NCBI RefSeq assembly: GCF_901212495.1
Contig: NZ_CAAKNY010000011.1
Location: 23,718 to 68,329 of the forward strand
Length of the DNA stretch: 44,612 bases
Reading direction: 5' to 3'
Source: Collinsella aerofaciens
GTDB taxonomy: Bacteria > Actinomycetota > Coriobacteriia > Coriobacteriales > Coriobacteriaceae
Part shown: positions 23,373 through 31,629 of the stretch, piece after piece
How positions within the stretch are numbered: the stretch's first letter is position 1
How the letters are laid out: every line of letters starts with the position of its first letter
The notes under the pieces: model-generated
Seen by the model: the letters and a program-made list of their open reading frames with translations, nothing else
What the model was told of the DNA's origin: nothing
The model's database searches: none
Made by a program: the position numbers and the translations under genes

Positions 23373-24163
23373 TGCCTATCGGACCTGCGCGAATGCCGCT
23401 CTTCGATCATCTGGGAGAGCTCCGTCGCCGCTTGACCATCGTGGTCGTGTCGGTATTTGCCGCAGCCATCGTGCTGTATTTCGCCACGCCCGTGGTGCTC
23501 GACATCCTGAAAGACCCCATCCGCTCCTTTGTGCCGGACGGTAAGTTCTACATCACCACCACGCTCGGCGGTTTTGGCCTGCGCTTCTCGCTGGCCATCA
23601 AGATGGCCGTGGTCATGTGCACGCCCATGATCATCTGGCAGATCCTGGCATTTTTCCTGCCGGCGCTGCGCCCCAACGAGCGCAAGTGGGTCGTGCCCAC
23701 GGTGCTCGCCTCGACGGTGCTGTTCTTCCTGGGCGCCATCTTTTGCTACCTCATCATTATCCCGGCAGGCTTTGAGTGGCTCATCGGCGAAACCTCGGCT
23801 GTCGCCACGTCGCTGCCCGATCTGGAGGACTACGTCAACATGGAGCTGCTCTTTATGATCGGCTTTGGTGTGGCGTTTGAGCTGCCACTCATCATCTTCT
23901 ACCTGTCCGTTTTCCACATCGTGTCCTACGCGGCCTTCCGCAGCGCCTGGCGCTACGTGTACGTTGGCCTGCTCGTGGGTTCGGCTGTGATCACGCCCGA
24001 CGGCTCGCCCGTTACGCTGGGTCTCATGTATGGCGCCCTGCTCTCGCTCTACGAGATCTCGCTCGCTATCGCCCGCGTGGTCATTACCGCGCGCGAGGGC
24101 AAGGAGGGCTTGTTTGTGAGCCATCTGGACCTGTTCTCGGACGACGAGGACGACGAGGAGTAA
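23372..24163 (+). CDS. tatC: Twin-arginine translocase subunit TatC
   Basis: Receptor subunit of the Tat pathway that binds the RR signal peptide of folded cargo, 263 aa with six membrane helices. Visible hallmarks: FDHLGELRRRL at residues 11-21, the cytoplasmic loop LRPNERKW, a conserved Glu and Pro in FGVAFELPLIIFYL, and SAVITPDGSP in the last loop. A short acidic tail (DLFSDDEDDEE) ends it. It overlaps the TatA/B gene by one base and hypA follows six bases after its stop. Co-expression with hydrogenase maturation genes makes sense if a Tat-exported hydrogenase is present in the genome. Confidence 0.98.
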   Translation: MPIGPARMPLFDHLGELRRRLTIVVVSVFAAAIVLYFATPVVLDILKDPIRSFVPDGKFYITTTLGGFGLRFSLAIKMAVVMCTPMIIWQILAFFLPALRPNERKWVVPTVLASTVLFFLGAIFCYLIIIPAGFEWLIGETSAVATSLPDLEDYVNMELLFMIGFGVAFELPLIIFYLSVFHIVSYAAFRSAWRYVYVGLLVGSAVITPDGSPVTLGLMYGALLSLYEISLAIARVVITAREGKEGLFVSHLDLFSDDEDDEE

Positions 24164-24169
24164 ATCGGT

Positions 24170-24526
24170 ATGCACGAGGTTGGCATTGTCAACGGCATAC
24201 TCGATACGGTGATTCGCGCGGCGCGTGGGGCGGGGGCCTCGCGCGCCGTTTTGGTAACGCTGCGTATTGGGGATATGACCGAGGTCGTGCGCGAGGCGCT
24301 CGACTTTGCGTGGGAAACGTTTCGCGACGAGGACCCGCTCACGCGCGGCTGCGAGCTTGCCGTGGAGGAGGTCCATCCACAAAGCGAGTGCCTGGACTGC
24401 GGAGAGGTCTTTGAGCACGACCGTTTCCATTGCCGCTGCCCCCAATGTGGCGGCGCCAACGTGCGCCTGCTGCACGGCCGCGAGCTCGACATCGCCAGTA
24501 TCGAAATCGAAACCCCCGACGATTAG
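24170..24526 (+). CDS. hypA: Hydrogenase nickel incorporation protein HypA
   Basis: Nickel metallochaperone for [NiFe]-hydrogenase (also urease) maturation, 118 aa. The N-terminal MHEV places Ni ligand His2 next to Glu3. The zinc site consists of two CxxC pairs (SECLDCGEVF and RCPQCGGANV). The rest follows the family pattern (DFAWETF, AVEEV). It lies in a tight run tatC-hypA-hypB. Other hyp genes and hydrogenase subunits are not in this window. Confidence 0.95.
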   Translation: MHEVGIVNGILDTVIRAARGAGASRAVLVTLRIGDMTEVVREALDFAWETFRDEDPLTRGCELAVEEVHPQSECLDCGEVFEHDRFHCRCPQCGGANVRLLHGRELDIASIEIETPDD

Positions 24527-24581
24527 CCCACCAGCCACCTGGGAACGGGGTATAACTGTTAGAAGTTAAGGAGTGCCGAAT

Positions 24582-25265
24582 ATGGCCGAGAAAACGATTG
24601 ATATCGCATCGCCGATTCTGTCGCGCAACGAGCGCCTGGCAGATCAGCTGCGTCAGAGATTTAATGAGACAAACACCTATGTGGTCAATGTGCTGTCGAG
24701 CCCCGGTTCGGGTAAGACCACTACGATTCTGGGCACCAACGAGCGCCTGCGCGACAAGGCCGGCCTGCGTTGCGCCGTCATCGAGGGCGATATCGCCTCG
24801 GACGTCGACGCGATCACCATGAAGGAAGCCGGCATGCCCGCCATCCAGATCAACACGGGCGGCCTGTGCCACCTCGAGGGCAACATGATCATGGAGGCCG
24901 TCGACGCCTTCGACCAGGCGGTGGGCCTTCAGAATATCGACGTCATCTTTATCGAAAACGTGGGTAACCTGGTCTGCCCAGTCGACTTTGACCTGGGCGA
25001 GAACCTGTCCATCATGATCCTCTCGGTGCCCGAGGGCGACGATAAACCCATCAAGTACCCGGGCATCTTCCAGCACGCCGGCGCGCAGCTGCTCAACAAG
25101 GTCGATGTGGCCCCGGCTTTCGATTTTGACATGGATAGGTATACTAAGACACTCGATGACCTCAATCCGCAGGCGCCGCGGTTTGCCGTGAGCGCGCGCA
25201 AGGGCGAGGGCATGGATGCCTGGTGCGATTGGCTCATCGGGCAGATTGAGCAAGCAAGGGCGTAA
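24582..25265 (+). CDS. hypB: Hydrogenase accessory GTPase HypB
   Basis: SIMIBI-class GTPase that loads nickel with HypA, 227 aa. ATG 24582 has AAGGAG eight bases upstream; GTG 24573 is less likely because it overlaps that site. G1 loop SSPGSGKTTT, metal-binding NTGGLCHLEGNM (Cys and His ligands), ENVGNLVCP (switch region), LNKVD (G4) and SARKGEGMDAW are all present. The His-rich N-terminal nickel-storage tail of some HypBs is absent. It follows hypA by 55 bp. Confidence 0.96.
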   Translation: MAEKTIDIASPILSRNERLADQLRQRFNETNTYVVNVLSSPGSGKTTTILGTNERLRDKAGLRCAVIEGDIASDVDAITMKEAGMPAIQINTGGLCHLEGNMIMEAVDAFDQAVGLQNIDVIFIENVGNLVCPVDFDLGENLSIMILSVPEGDDKPIKYPGIFQHAGAQLLNKVDVAPAFDFDMDRYTKTLDDLNPQAPRFAVSARKGEGMDAWCDWLIGQIEQARA

Positions 25266-25319
25266 GTCGGCCGCCATGAGCGCGGGCGTAGCCGCAGAGA
25301 TACGAGATAGGAGCCTCTT

Positions 25320-27914
25320 TTGAAGCTCATCATCGCCGAGAAAAACGACGCCGCGCGTCAAATCGCCGAGCGGCTGTCCACGGGTAAGCCCAAAAAGGAC
25401 AAGGTGTACAACACCGCCATCTACCGTTTTGAGTGGAAGGGCGAGGAGTGCGTGACCATCGGCCTTGCCGGTCACATCCTGGCGCCCGATTTTTGCGACA
25501 GCGTGCTGTTCGATAAAAAGCTGGGCTGGTATTCGGTGACCGAGGACGGTGAGATGTTGCCGGCCGATATGCCCGATGGCCTGGCCCGCCCGCCGTACGA
25601 CACCAAGCGCAAGCCGTTCCTTGCCGATGGTATCTCCATCAAGGGCTGGAAGCTCGAGAGCCTGCCTTACCTCACCTGGGCGCCCGTCATTAAGTTGCCG
25701 GCCGAGAAGGAGCTCATTCGTTCGCTCAAGAACCTTGCTAAAAAGTCCGACAGCGTTATCATCGCCACGGACTTCGACCGCGAGGGCGAGCTGATCGGCT
25801 CGGACGCTCTCAACAAGGTGCGCGAGGTTGCGCCGGACTTGCCGGTTGCCCGCGCCCAATACTCTTCGTTTACCAAGGCCGAGATCACGCAGGCCTTCGA
25901 TAATCTCGTCTCGCTCGACCAGAATCTGGCCGACGCCGGCGAGAGCCGTCAGCACATCGACCTCATTTGGGGCGCGGTGCTCACGCGTTACCTGACGCTC
26001 GCCAAGTTTGGCGGCTTTGGTAACGTGCGCTCCGCCGGCCGCGTGCAGACGCCGACGCTCGCCCTGGTGGTCGAGCGCGAGCGCGAGCGCATGGCGTTTG
26101 TGCCCGAGGACTATTGGCAGATTCGCGGCATGGGTGCCGCGCAGGGCGCTGCCGAGGACGATCGCTTTAAGATCGCGCACAAGACAGCGCGCTTTACCGA
26201 CAAAGATGCTGCCGAGACGGCGTATGGTCACGTCGACGGCGCCAAGACGGCGACCGTTGCCGCGGTGACCAAGCGCTCGCGTAAGCAGCAGCCGCCCACG
26301 CCGTTTGCGACGACCTCGCTGCAGGCTGCCGCCGCGGCCGAGGGCATCTCGCCTGCGCGTACGATGCGCATCGCCGAGTCCCTCTACATGGCCGGTCTCA
26401 TCAGCTACCCGCGTGTCGACAATACCGTGTACCCCGCGACGCTCGATCTGGGCGCCGTGGTGAGCGACCTGGCAAAGATCAACCCGGCGCTGGCGCCCGT
26501 GTGCAAAAAGGTACTCGCCGGTCCCATGAAGCCCACGCGCGGCAAGGTCGAGACTACCGACCACCCGCCTATCTATCCCACGGGCGAGGGCGATCCGTCC
26601 ACGCTCGACGGCGGCCAGCGCAAGCTCTACGACCTCATTGCCCGTCGCTTCCTGGCGACGCTTATGGGTCCTGCGACCATCGAGAACACCAAGCTCGAGC
26701 TCGATGTGAACGGCGAGCCGTTCGTGGCTTCGGGCGATGTGCTCGTGACCCCGGGTTTCCGCGAGGCGTACCCGTACGGCCTTAAGCGCGACGAGCAGAT
26801 GCCGCCGCTGGAGCAGGACGACACGGTCGACGTGTTCGACATGAAGCTCGAGGCCAAGCAGACCGAGCCGCCCGCGCGCTACAGCCAGGGCAAGCTCGTG
26901 CAGGAGATGGAGAAGCGCGGCTTGGGTACCAAGTCCACGCGCGCGAGCATCATCGAGCGCCTGTATGCCGTGCGCTATCTCAAGAACGATCCCGTGGAGC
27001 CGAGCCAGCTGGGCATCGCCATCATCGACGCGCTGACGCAGTTTGCCCCGCGTATCACGAGCCCCGATATGACCAGCGAGCTCGACGGCGACATGACCCG
27101 CGTGGAGCGCGGCGAGGACACCGAAGAGCATGTCGTGACGCACTCGCGCGCGCTGCTGGCCGGCGTGCTCGACGAGCTGCTCAAACACACGCAGGAGCTC
27201 GGCGACGCCATCAGCGACGCCGTCACGGCCGATGCGCGCGTGGGCGCCTGCCCCAAGTGCGGCAAGGACCTGGTCATGAAGACGAGTGCCAAGACCCGCG
27301 GCAGCTTTATCGGCTGCATGGGCTGGCCCGACTGCGACGTGACCTATCCGGTGCCGAGCGGCGTCAAGGTGAGCCCGCTTGAGGGCGAGGCCGCTGTGTG
27401 TCCCGAGTGCGGTGCGCCGCGCATTAAGTGCCAGTCGTTCCGCCAGAAGGCTTTCGAGATCTGCGTGAACCCGACGTGCCCCACCAACTACGAGCCCGAT
27501 CTTAAGGTGGGCGAGTGCAAGGTGTGTGCCGAGGCAGGACGCCATGGCGATCTGATTGCGCACAAGAGCGAGAAGAGCGGCAAGCGCTTTATCCGCTGCA
27601 CCAACTACGATGACTGCGGCGTGAGCTATCCGCTGCCGGCGCGTGGCAAGCTCGAGGCGACGGGCGAGACCTGTCCCGAGTGCGGCGCCCCCATCGTGGT
27701 GGTCAACACGGCGCGCGGCCCGTGGCGCATCTGCGTCAACATGGACTGCCCGACCAAGGAGAAGAAGCCCGCCCGCGGCCGCAAGACCGCGACCAAGGCT
27801 AGCACGGCGAAGAAGACCACGGCGGCAAAGAAGACGACGGCTAAGAAAGCCACTGCCGCCAAGAAGACGACCGCGAAGAAGTCGACTGCCAAAAAGACCG
27901 CTGCCGACAAGTAG
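25320..27914 (+). CDS. Archaeal-type DNA topoisomerase I with Lys-rich tail
   Basis: Type IA topoisomerase relaxing negative supercoils, 864 aa from TTG 25320 (AGGAG six bases upstream). The Toprim domain starts KLIIAEKNDAARQIA and has ATDFDREGELIG, the archaeal-type signature; bacterial TopA has DPDREGEAI. Active-site Tyr363 lies in LISYPRVDN. The DLIWGAVLTRYLT segment also fits the archaeal subgroup. After the core come at least two zinc ribbons (CPKCGKD..CMGWPDC, CPECGAP..CVNPTC, CPECGAP..CVNMDC) and a 40-residue tail of KKT/KKA repeats, like tails of actinobacterial TopA that bind DNA. The host probably also has a standard TopA elsewhere. Gene transfer from archaea or Firmicutes is possible. 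Confidence 0.92.
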   Translation: MKLIIAEKNDAARQIAERLSTGKPKKDKVYNTAIYRFEWKGEECVTIGLAGHILAPDFCDSVLFDKKLGWYSVTEDGEMLPADMPDGLARPPYDTKRKPFLADGISIKGWKLESLPYLTWAPVIKLPAEKELIRSLKNLAKKSDSVIIATDFDREGELIGSDALNKVREVAPDLPVARAQYSSFTKAEITQAFDNLVSLDQNLADAGESRQHIDLIWGAVLTRYLTLAKFGGFGNVRSAGRVQTPTLALVVERERERMAFVPEDYWQIRGMGAAQGAAEDDRFKIAHKTARFTDKDAAETAYGHVDGAKTATVAAVTKRSRKQQPPTPFATTSLQAAAAAEGISPARTMRIAESLYMAGLISYPRVDNTVYPATLDLGAVVSDLAKINPALAPVCKKVLAGPMKPTRGKVETTDHPPIYPTGEGDPSTLDGGQRKLYDLIARRFLATLMGPATIENTKLELDVNGEPFVASGDVLVTPGFREAYPYGLKRDEQMPPLEQDDTVDVFDMKLEAKQTEPPARYSQGKLVQEMEKRGLGTKSTRASIIERLYAVRYLKNDPVEPSQLGIAIIDALTQFAPRITSPDMTSELDGDMTRVERGEDTEEHVVTHSRALLAGVLDELLKHTQELGDAISDAVTADARVGACPKCGKDLVMKTSAKTRGSFIGCMGWPDCDVTYPVPSGVKVSPLEGEAAVCPECGAPRIKCQSFRQKAFEICVNPTCPTNYEPDLKVGECKVCAEAGRHGDLIAHKSEKSGKRFIRCTNYDDCGVSYPLPARGKLEATGETCPECGAPIVVVNTARGPWRICVNMDCPTKEKKPARGRKTATKASTAKKTTAAKKTTAKKATAAKKTTAKKSTAKKTAADK

Positions 27915-27945
27915 CCGCACGGTCGAAACATCACCTAAAACAAAA

Positions 27946-27981
27946 ACGAGCGAGGACCTCAAGATCCTCGCTCGTTTTTTT
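27946..27981. terminator. Terminator after the topoisomerase gene
   Basis: Perfect 11-bp stem ACGAGCGAGGA/TCCTCGCTCGT (27946-27956 with 27965-27975) with T7 on the right and an A run on the left, so it can also stop the converging minus-strand gene. Confidence 0.9.
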
Positions 27982-27984
27982 GGG

Positions 27985-28040
27985 TAGTCATTGGGGACGT
28001 TCTTTAATGACTAGTCGTTTAAGAACGTCCCCAATGACTA
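27985..28040. repeat. Two 29-bp repeat units in inverted pair
   Basis: Units 27985-28013 (minus sense) and 28012-28040 (plus sense) face each other and together form a perfect 20-bp hairpin (27985-28004 with 28021-28040). The last three bases, CTA, are the stop codon (TAG) of the minus-strand zinc-ribbon gene. Same unit as at 2-30 and 29698-29726. Confidence 0.85.
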
Positions 28041-29063
28041 GTTCACTTCGACGGGCTTTGCGCCGGGGTAGCGGTCCTCAAAGTCCAGACGGTATTTGTT
28101 GTCGTTGGTGCCTGCAACGTTGTCGCGCGCCAGCGGCGCCACGATCTCATCCTTGTGGTTGGCGGGGCTGGAGTACTCAAGGCTGATCTCCCAAGCGTCG
28201 CAAATGACGTCAATGCGATTCTCCAGGTCGTCGTAGAGCGCGATGATGTCTTTCCACGAGCTGTAGTTCTGCGAGTCGACGGGAACATCCAGGTCCTCGA
28301 CCTCGTCCTTGAGGGCGCCGATCTGATCCTCGAGCGCCTCGGCGGTGTCGCTGGCCGACTGACGCGAACTGCGGTCATCCTTAAGGTAATACGTGTTGAA
28401 TGTGGTGGCGCAGTCGCGGATCTGCTGGTCAAGATTGGAGAGCCTGCTGTAGTAGGAGCTCAGCTGGTCGTAGATGTTCTGCTCGCCGCCAGCCTCGTCA
28501 TCATCGTCAAGCTTGTTGGGGTCACCCTTAACGGAGGCATCATCGTCATCGTGGTCGATTTTGACCTTTTCGATCGTCGTGCCCTTGGTATCATCGGCGC
28601 CCTTGTCGAAAGGCTTGATCATAAAGAACATGACGAGCGCGATAATCACGACAACGAGTACGGCGATAATGCCGATGAGCAGCGCATTGTTGTTCTTGGG
28701 GGCAGCGGGGGTGCCGGCCTGTGGAGTGGCGGTCGGTATGGGCTGCTGGGGCGCGGAGCCGGCTGGCGTCGCCCATTGCTGCGTCGCACTAACTTCCGGC
28801 TGGGGAGCGGGTGCGGGCTGATGAGCGGACCGCATGGTCACGTCCGCCTGCTGGGGCTGAGTCGCCGTGGGCTGCTGCGCAGACTGAACCGTGGTCGCGG
28901 CGGTGTCGAAGGCGGCATCGGACGCGGCGGCATGTTCGGCTGCCTGCGCACCCTCTTGCGGCTGAGAGGCCTGGCCATCATCGGTTACCGGCGTTCCGCA
29001 GTTGGTGCAGAAGCGCTCGCCGTCTTTCAGAAGCTTGCCGCAATGGGTGCAAAACCGGGGCAT
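28038..29063 (-). CDS. Zinc-ribbon membrane protein, function unknown
   Basis: 341 aa from ATG 29063 (GGAAGGA upstream on the minus strand; ATG 29078 is an alternative). A short zinc ribbon at the N-terminus has Cys5, Cys8, Cys19 and Cys22 (FCTHCGK, FCTNCGT). A Gln/Ala/Pro-rich linker (30-122) leads to one transmembrane helix at about 127-149. The outside part has an Asp-rich stretch and a helical domain (DQLSSYYSRLSNLDQQI, EALEDQIGALKDEVEDL) that looks coiled. The plan (zinc_ribbon_2, linker, one TM, extracellular domain) is common in Gram-positives, but no function is known. Its stop codon lies inside a palindromic repeat. Confidence 0.85.
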   Translation of the reverse strand: MPRFCTHCGKLLKDGERFCTNCGTPVTDDGQASQPQEGAQAAEHAAASDAAFDTAATTVQSAQQPTATQPQQADVTMRSAHQPAPAPQPEVSATQQWATPAGSAPQQPIPTATPQAGTPAAPKNNNALLIGIIAVLVVVIIALVMFFMIKPFDKGADDTKGTTIEKVKIDHDDDDASVKGDPNKLDDDDEAGGEQNIYDQLSSYYSRLSNLDQQIRDCATTFNTYYLKDDRSSRQSASDTAEALEDQIGALKDEVEDLDVPVDSQNYSSWKDIIALYDDLENRIDVICDAWEISLEYSSPANHKDEIVAPLARDNVAGTNDNKYRLDFEDRYPGAKPVEVN

Positions 29064-29154
29064 GATGGTTCCTTCCATTCGATGTGTTGGCTAGATTATA
29101 AGGTGGTTCAGGTGCGGTTGGACCGCGCCGACCCAACTGGTTATATGAGGATAG

Positions 29155-29565
29155 TCATGCCGCGCAAGCCCTGTCGCATGCGTCACAAAGACCGTGCTCG
29201 CTCGTTTGATGATGGACACCGATGCCCAGGCACAAGGTCGCGAGAACTATACGAGCGCCCGTGATGCTGCGGCCGTGTTGCAGCGCCTGGCGGCGGGGAC
29301 AGTCGCGACGCCCGCGCTGTGCGAGCGGGCGCGCGGATATCTGCTGGCTCAGGAAGACGCGCGCGGTATTGTCGAAGGCGTTCCCGGCGGCGTTTTGGTC
29401 GCGCACAAAACGGGCAGCCTGGCGCATGCTCAGCACGATGTCGCAATCGTCTACGCCGAGCGTCCTTACGTGCTGGCAATCCTCACCCAAGACCTCGAGC
29501 GCGAACAGGCCCTAGCCCTCGAGCGCGACATTTCCTTCGCCATCAACGCTCGCGCCCACTCCTAA
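29155..29565 (+). pseudogene. Remnant of a class A beta-lactamase-like serine hydrolase
   Basis: The open frame holds only the C-terminal part of a Beta-lactamase2-like protein: VLARLMMDTDAQAQGRENYT then SARDAAAVLQRL, and the third active-site motif KTG in VLVAHKTGSLAHAQHDVAIVY, ending LTQDL. The Ser-x-x-Lys and Ser-x-Asn motifs expected 100-180 residues earlier are missing; a stop lies at 29152 in this frame and the zinc-ribbon gene starts nearby on the other strand. GTG 29194 could start a 123-aa product, but it would lack the catalytic serine. A 5'-truncated, probably inactive gene is the best reading. The stop TAA is followed at once by palindromic repeats. Confidence 0.7.
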
Positions 29566-29566
29566 C

Positions 29567-29629
29567 TTGCGGTGAAATAGGGATTGTACTTGCTGTTAGA
29601 AGGCGTATTCAGTCCCTATTTCACCGCAA
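29567..29629. repeat. Palindromic repeat, 17-bp perfect arms
   Basis: TTGCGGTGAAATAGGGA (29567-29583) with its complement (29613-29629). The outer 14 bases match the palindrome at 8888-8956; the inner arm is GGGA here and TTCCTG there. It starts one base after the stop codon of the beta-lactamase remnant. Confidence 0.8.
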
Positions 29630-29640
29630 CTTAGAGGGTC

Positions 29641-29694
29641 GGCAGCTGGGGACGTTCCTTTTCTGCCGGCACTTTAGGAACGTCCCTAACTGCC
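29641..29694. repeat. Palindromic repeat with GGGGACGTTCCT arm
   Basis: Arms 29641-29659 and 29676-29694, 19 bp with two G-T type mismatches (GGCAGCTGGGGACGTTCCT). Second of three palindromes in a row after the beta-lactamase remnant. Confidence 0.8.
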
Positions 29695-29697
29695 ACC

Positions 29698-29726
29698 TAG
29701 TCATTTAAGAACGTCCCCAATGACTA
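29698..29726 (+). repeat. 29-bp palindromic repeat unit (copy 4)
   Basis: TAGTCATT..AATGACTA with core TAAGAACGTCCCC. Same unit as 2-30 and 27985-28040. It lies 90 bp before tmk. Confidence 0.85.
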
Positions 29727-29816
29727 GGCCCGATTTGGGGTGCGCCGGACGCTGGGGTATCATGGCTTGGTTGCTATAACTTGCATTTTCGCGCCTTGTA
29801 GGAAGGGGCTGCGCCC

Positions 29817-30500
29817 ATGGCTTTTGAGCCCGCTCAACATAGCTTTATCACGCTCGAGGGCGTCGACGGTGCCGGCAAGTCCACGCAGGCGCGCCTGCTG
29901 GCCCGCGCGCTCGACCTCGCTGGCTATCAGGTCGTAACTCTGCGCGAGCCGGGCGGCACCGCCATCGGCGAAAAGATTCGCACTCTGCTGCTCGACCCCG
30001 CCAATACGGCGATGGGCGATACCTGCGAGCTGCTGCTCTACGAGGCCGCGCGTGCCCAGCTGGTGCACGAGGTCATAGCTCCCGCCCTCGCTGCCGGCAA
30101 GGTGGTCCTGTGCGACCGCTTCTACGATTCCACGACCTGCTATCAGGCGTTTGCCGATGGTCTCGACCGTCAGATGGTACGCGATGCCAACAACCTGGCT
30201 GTCGCCGGTACGCATCCGGCGCTCACGCTCGTCTATCACATCACGCCCGAGCAGGCGGCGCTGCGCATGGCGGCCCGCGGTGCGGCCGATCGCATGGAGG
30301 CCAAGGGCATGGCCTTCCAGGAGCTCGTCTATCAGGGATTTTGTGCCATTGCTGCCGAGGAGCCAGACCGCGTAAAGCTCATCGACGCCACCGTGCCCAT
30401 CGAGGAGGTTTTCGGGAAGACGGTCGAGCAGGTTCGCGCGTATGGTCTCGGCATTCCGCAAGACGCTGTCGTCGCCGCGCTTGCCAAGGAGGCCGAGTAA
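29817..30500 (+). CDS. tmk: Thymidylate kinase
   Basis: Phosphorylates dTMP to dTDP for DNA synthesis, 227 aa, typical length. P-loop GVDGAGKST at 15-23, the LREPGGT motif (Arg-Glu DRX-like region that contacts dTMP), VVLCDRFYDSTTCYQ (catalytic DR(F/Y) motif), and the LID region AADRMEAKG. GGAAGGGG lies before ATG 29817. holB starts two bases after the stop; tmk-holB-ricT is a conserved order, also seen spread out in Bacillus subtilis (tmk..holB-yaaT). Confidence 0.98.
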   Translation: MAFEPAQHSFITLEGVDGAGKSTQARLLARALDLAGYQVVTLREPGGTAIGEKIRTLLLDPANTAMGDTCELLLYEAARAQLVHEVIAPALAAGKVVLCDRFYDSTTCYQAFADGLDRQMVRDANNLAVAGTHPALTLVYHITPEQAALRMAARGAADRMEAKGMAFQELVYQGFCAIAAEEPDRVKLIDATVPIEEVFGKTVEQVRAYGLGIPQDAVVAALAKEAE

Positions 30501-30501
30501 C

Positions 30502-31629
30502 ATGGCCCCCGCTCAGGCAAGCCTGCTGGCCAAGCTCGACACCCAACAGCGCGTGCGCGATTTTTTGACCAACGCCGTCTCCAGCGGCCGCGCATCGCAC
30601 GCCTACCTGTTTTTGGGCGCGCCCGGCGCCGGTAAGCTCGATGCCGCATGGGCGCTTGCCCAGGCATTTCTGTGCGAGCAGGACGGCTGCGGCTCGTGCG
30701 ACAGCTGCGTGCGCGGCGCGCGCCATACGCACCCCGACGTGCACTATTACACCCCCGAAAGCGCTACGGGCTACCTCATCGCGCAGACTCGCGAGCTGCT
30801 CGATGACGTGCCCCTGGCGCCCATCCGCGCCAAGGCAAAGGTCTACATCATCGACCGTGCCGAGCAGCTGCGCGCCAACACCGCCAACGCGCTGCTCAAA
30901 ACGCTCGAGGAACCGCCCGAGGGCGTCATGTTCATCCTGTTGGGCACCTCGGCCGACGTGATGCTGCCCACCATCGTGAGCCGCTGCCAGTGCGTACCGT
31001 TTCGGCTGGTGTCGCCCACTGTGGCCGCTCAGGCCGTGAGTCGCGCCACCGGTCAGGATCCCGCGCGCTGCCGCATGGCCGTCGCTGTGGCGGGCAGCCC
31101 TACGCGCGGTATCGAGTTCCTCAAGAGCGCCGAGCGCCAGGACGCCCGTCGCCAGATGGTCCGTGCCATCGACTCGCTCATCGCCGCCGACGAGGCCGAT
31201 GTGCTCAGTCGCGCCAAGTCGCTCATCGTCGCCGTCAAGGCGCCGCTCGCCGAGGTCAAATCAACGCAGGAAAAGGTGCTCGAGCAAAATGCCGACTACC
31301 TGTCGCGTGGAGCATTGAAGCAGCTTGAGGACCGCAACAAGCGCGAACTCAACGCGCGCGAGCGTTCGGGTATCATGGAAGCGCTGGCGAGCGCGCGGAC
31401 GCTCATGCGCGACGTGCTGCTGACACTTCAGGACGAGGCGGCAGACGTGGTGAACGAGGACGTGCGCGACACGATCGGGCGGCTTGCCGCGGCGACGAAT
31501 GTTGCGGGTGCCACCCAGGCGCTCGAGGCGGTTGCCACCGCTGAGCGCAACATCGCCAGAAACGTTACTCCCCAGCTGGCCATCGAGGTCATGCTGTTCG
31601 ATATCAGGAAGGCACTGAAATGCCGTTAG
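30502..31629 (+). CDS. holB: DNA polymerase III delta' subunit
   Basis: Clamp-loader subunit, 375 aa. ATG 30502 with AAGGAGG at the end of tmk; the frame extends upstream but inside tmk. The P-loop position reads GAPGAGKL (39-46) with Leu instead of Ser/Thr, as expected for the non-hydrolysing delta'. The zinc module has Cys58, Cys63, Cys66 and Cys69. The arginine-finger motif is SRCQ, and TLEEPPEGVMFIL is typical. The C-terminal helical domain is Ala-rich. The last ten bases overlap the start of ricT. Confidence 0.94.
   Translation: MAPAQASLLAKLDTQQRVRDFLTNAVSSGRASHAYLFLGAPGAGKLDAAWALAQAFLCEQDGCGSCDSCVRGARHTHPDVHYYTPESATGYLIAQTRELLDDVPLAPIRAKAKVYIIDRAEQLRANTANALLKTLEEPPEGVMFILLGTSADVMLPTIVSRCQCVPFRLVSPTVAAQAVSRATGQDPARCRMAVAVAGSPTRGIEFLKSAERQDARRQMVRAIDSLIAADEADVLSRAKSLIVAVKAPLAEVKSTQEKVLEQNADYLSRGALKQLEDRNKRELNARERSGIMEALASARTLMRDVLLTLQDEAADVVNEDVRDTIGRLAAATNVAGATQALEAVATAERNIARNVTPQLAIEVMLFDIRKALKCR

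Noticed and set aside
27780..27914. Short tandem repeats as a CRISPR or microsatellite
   Set aside because: They encode the Lys/Ala/Thr tail of the topoisomerase; spacing follows codons and no spacers are present.
24339..27962. 1,207-aa open frame on the minus strand opposite the topoisomerase and hypB genes
   Set aside because: High-GC shadow of real plus-strand genes; no motif, no ribosome site, and it crosses four genes.
30619..30642. HolB P-loop as an active ATPase site
   Set aside because: The Ser/Thr after Lys is Leu, which is normal for the delta' subunit.
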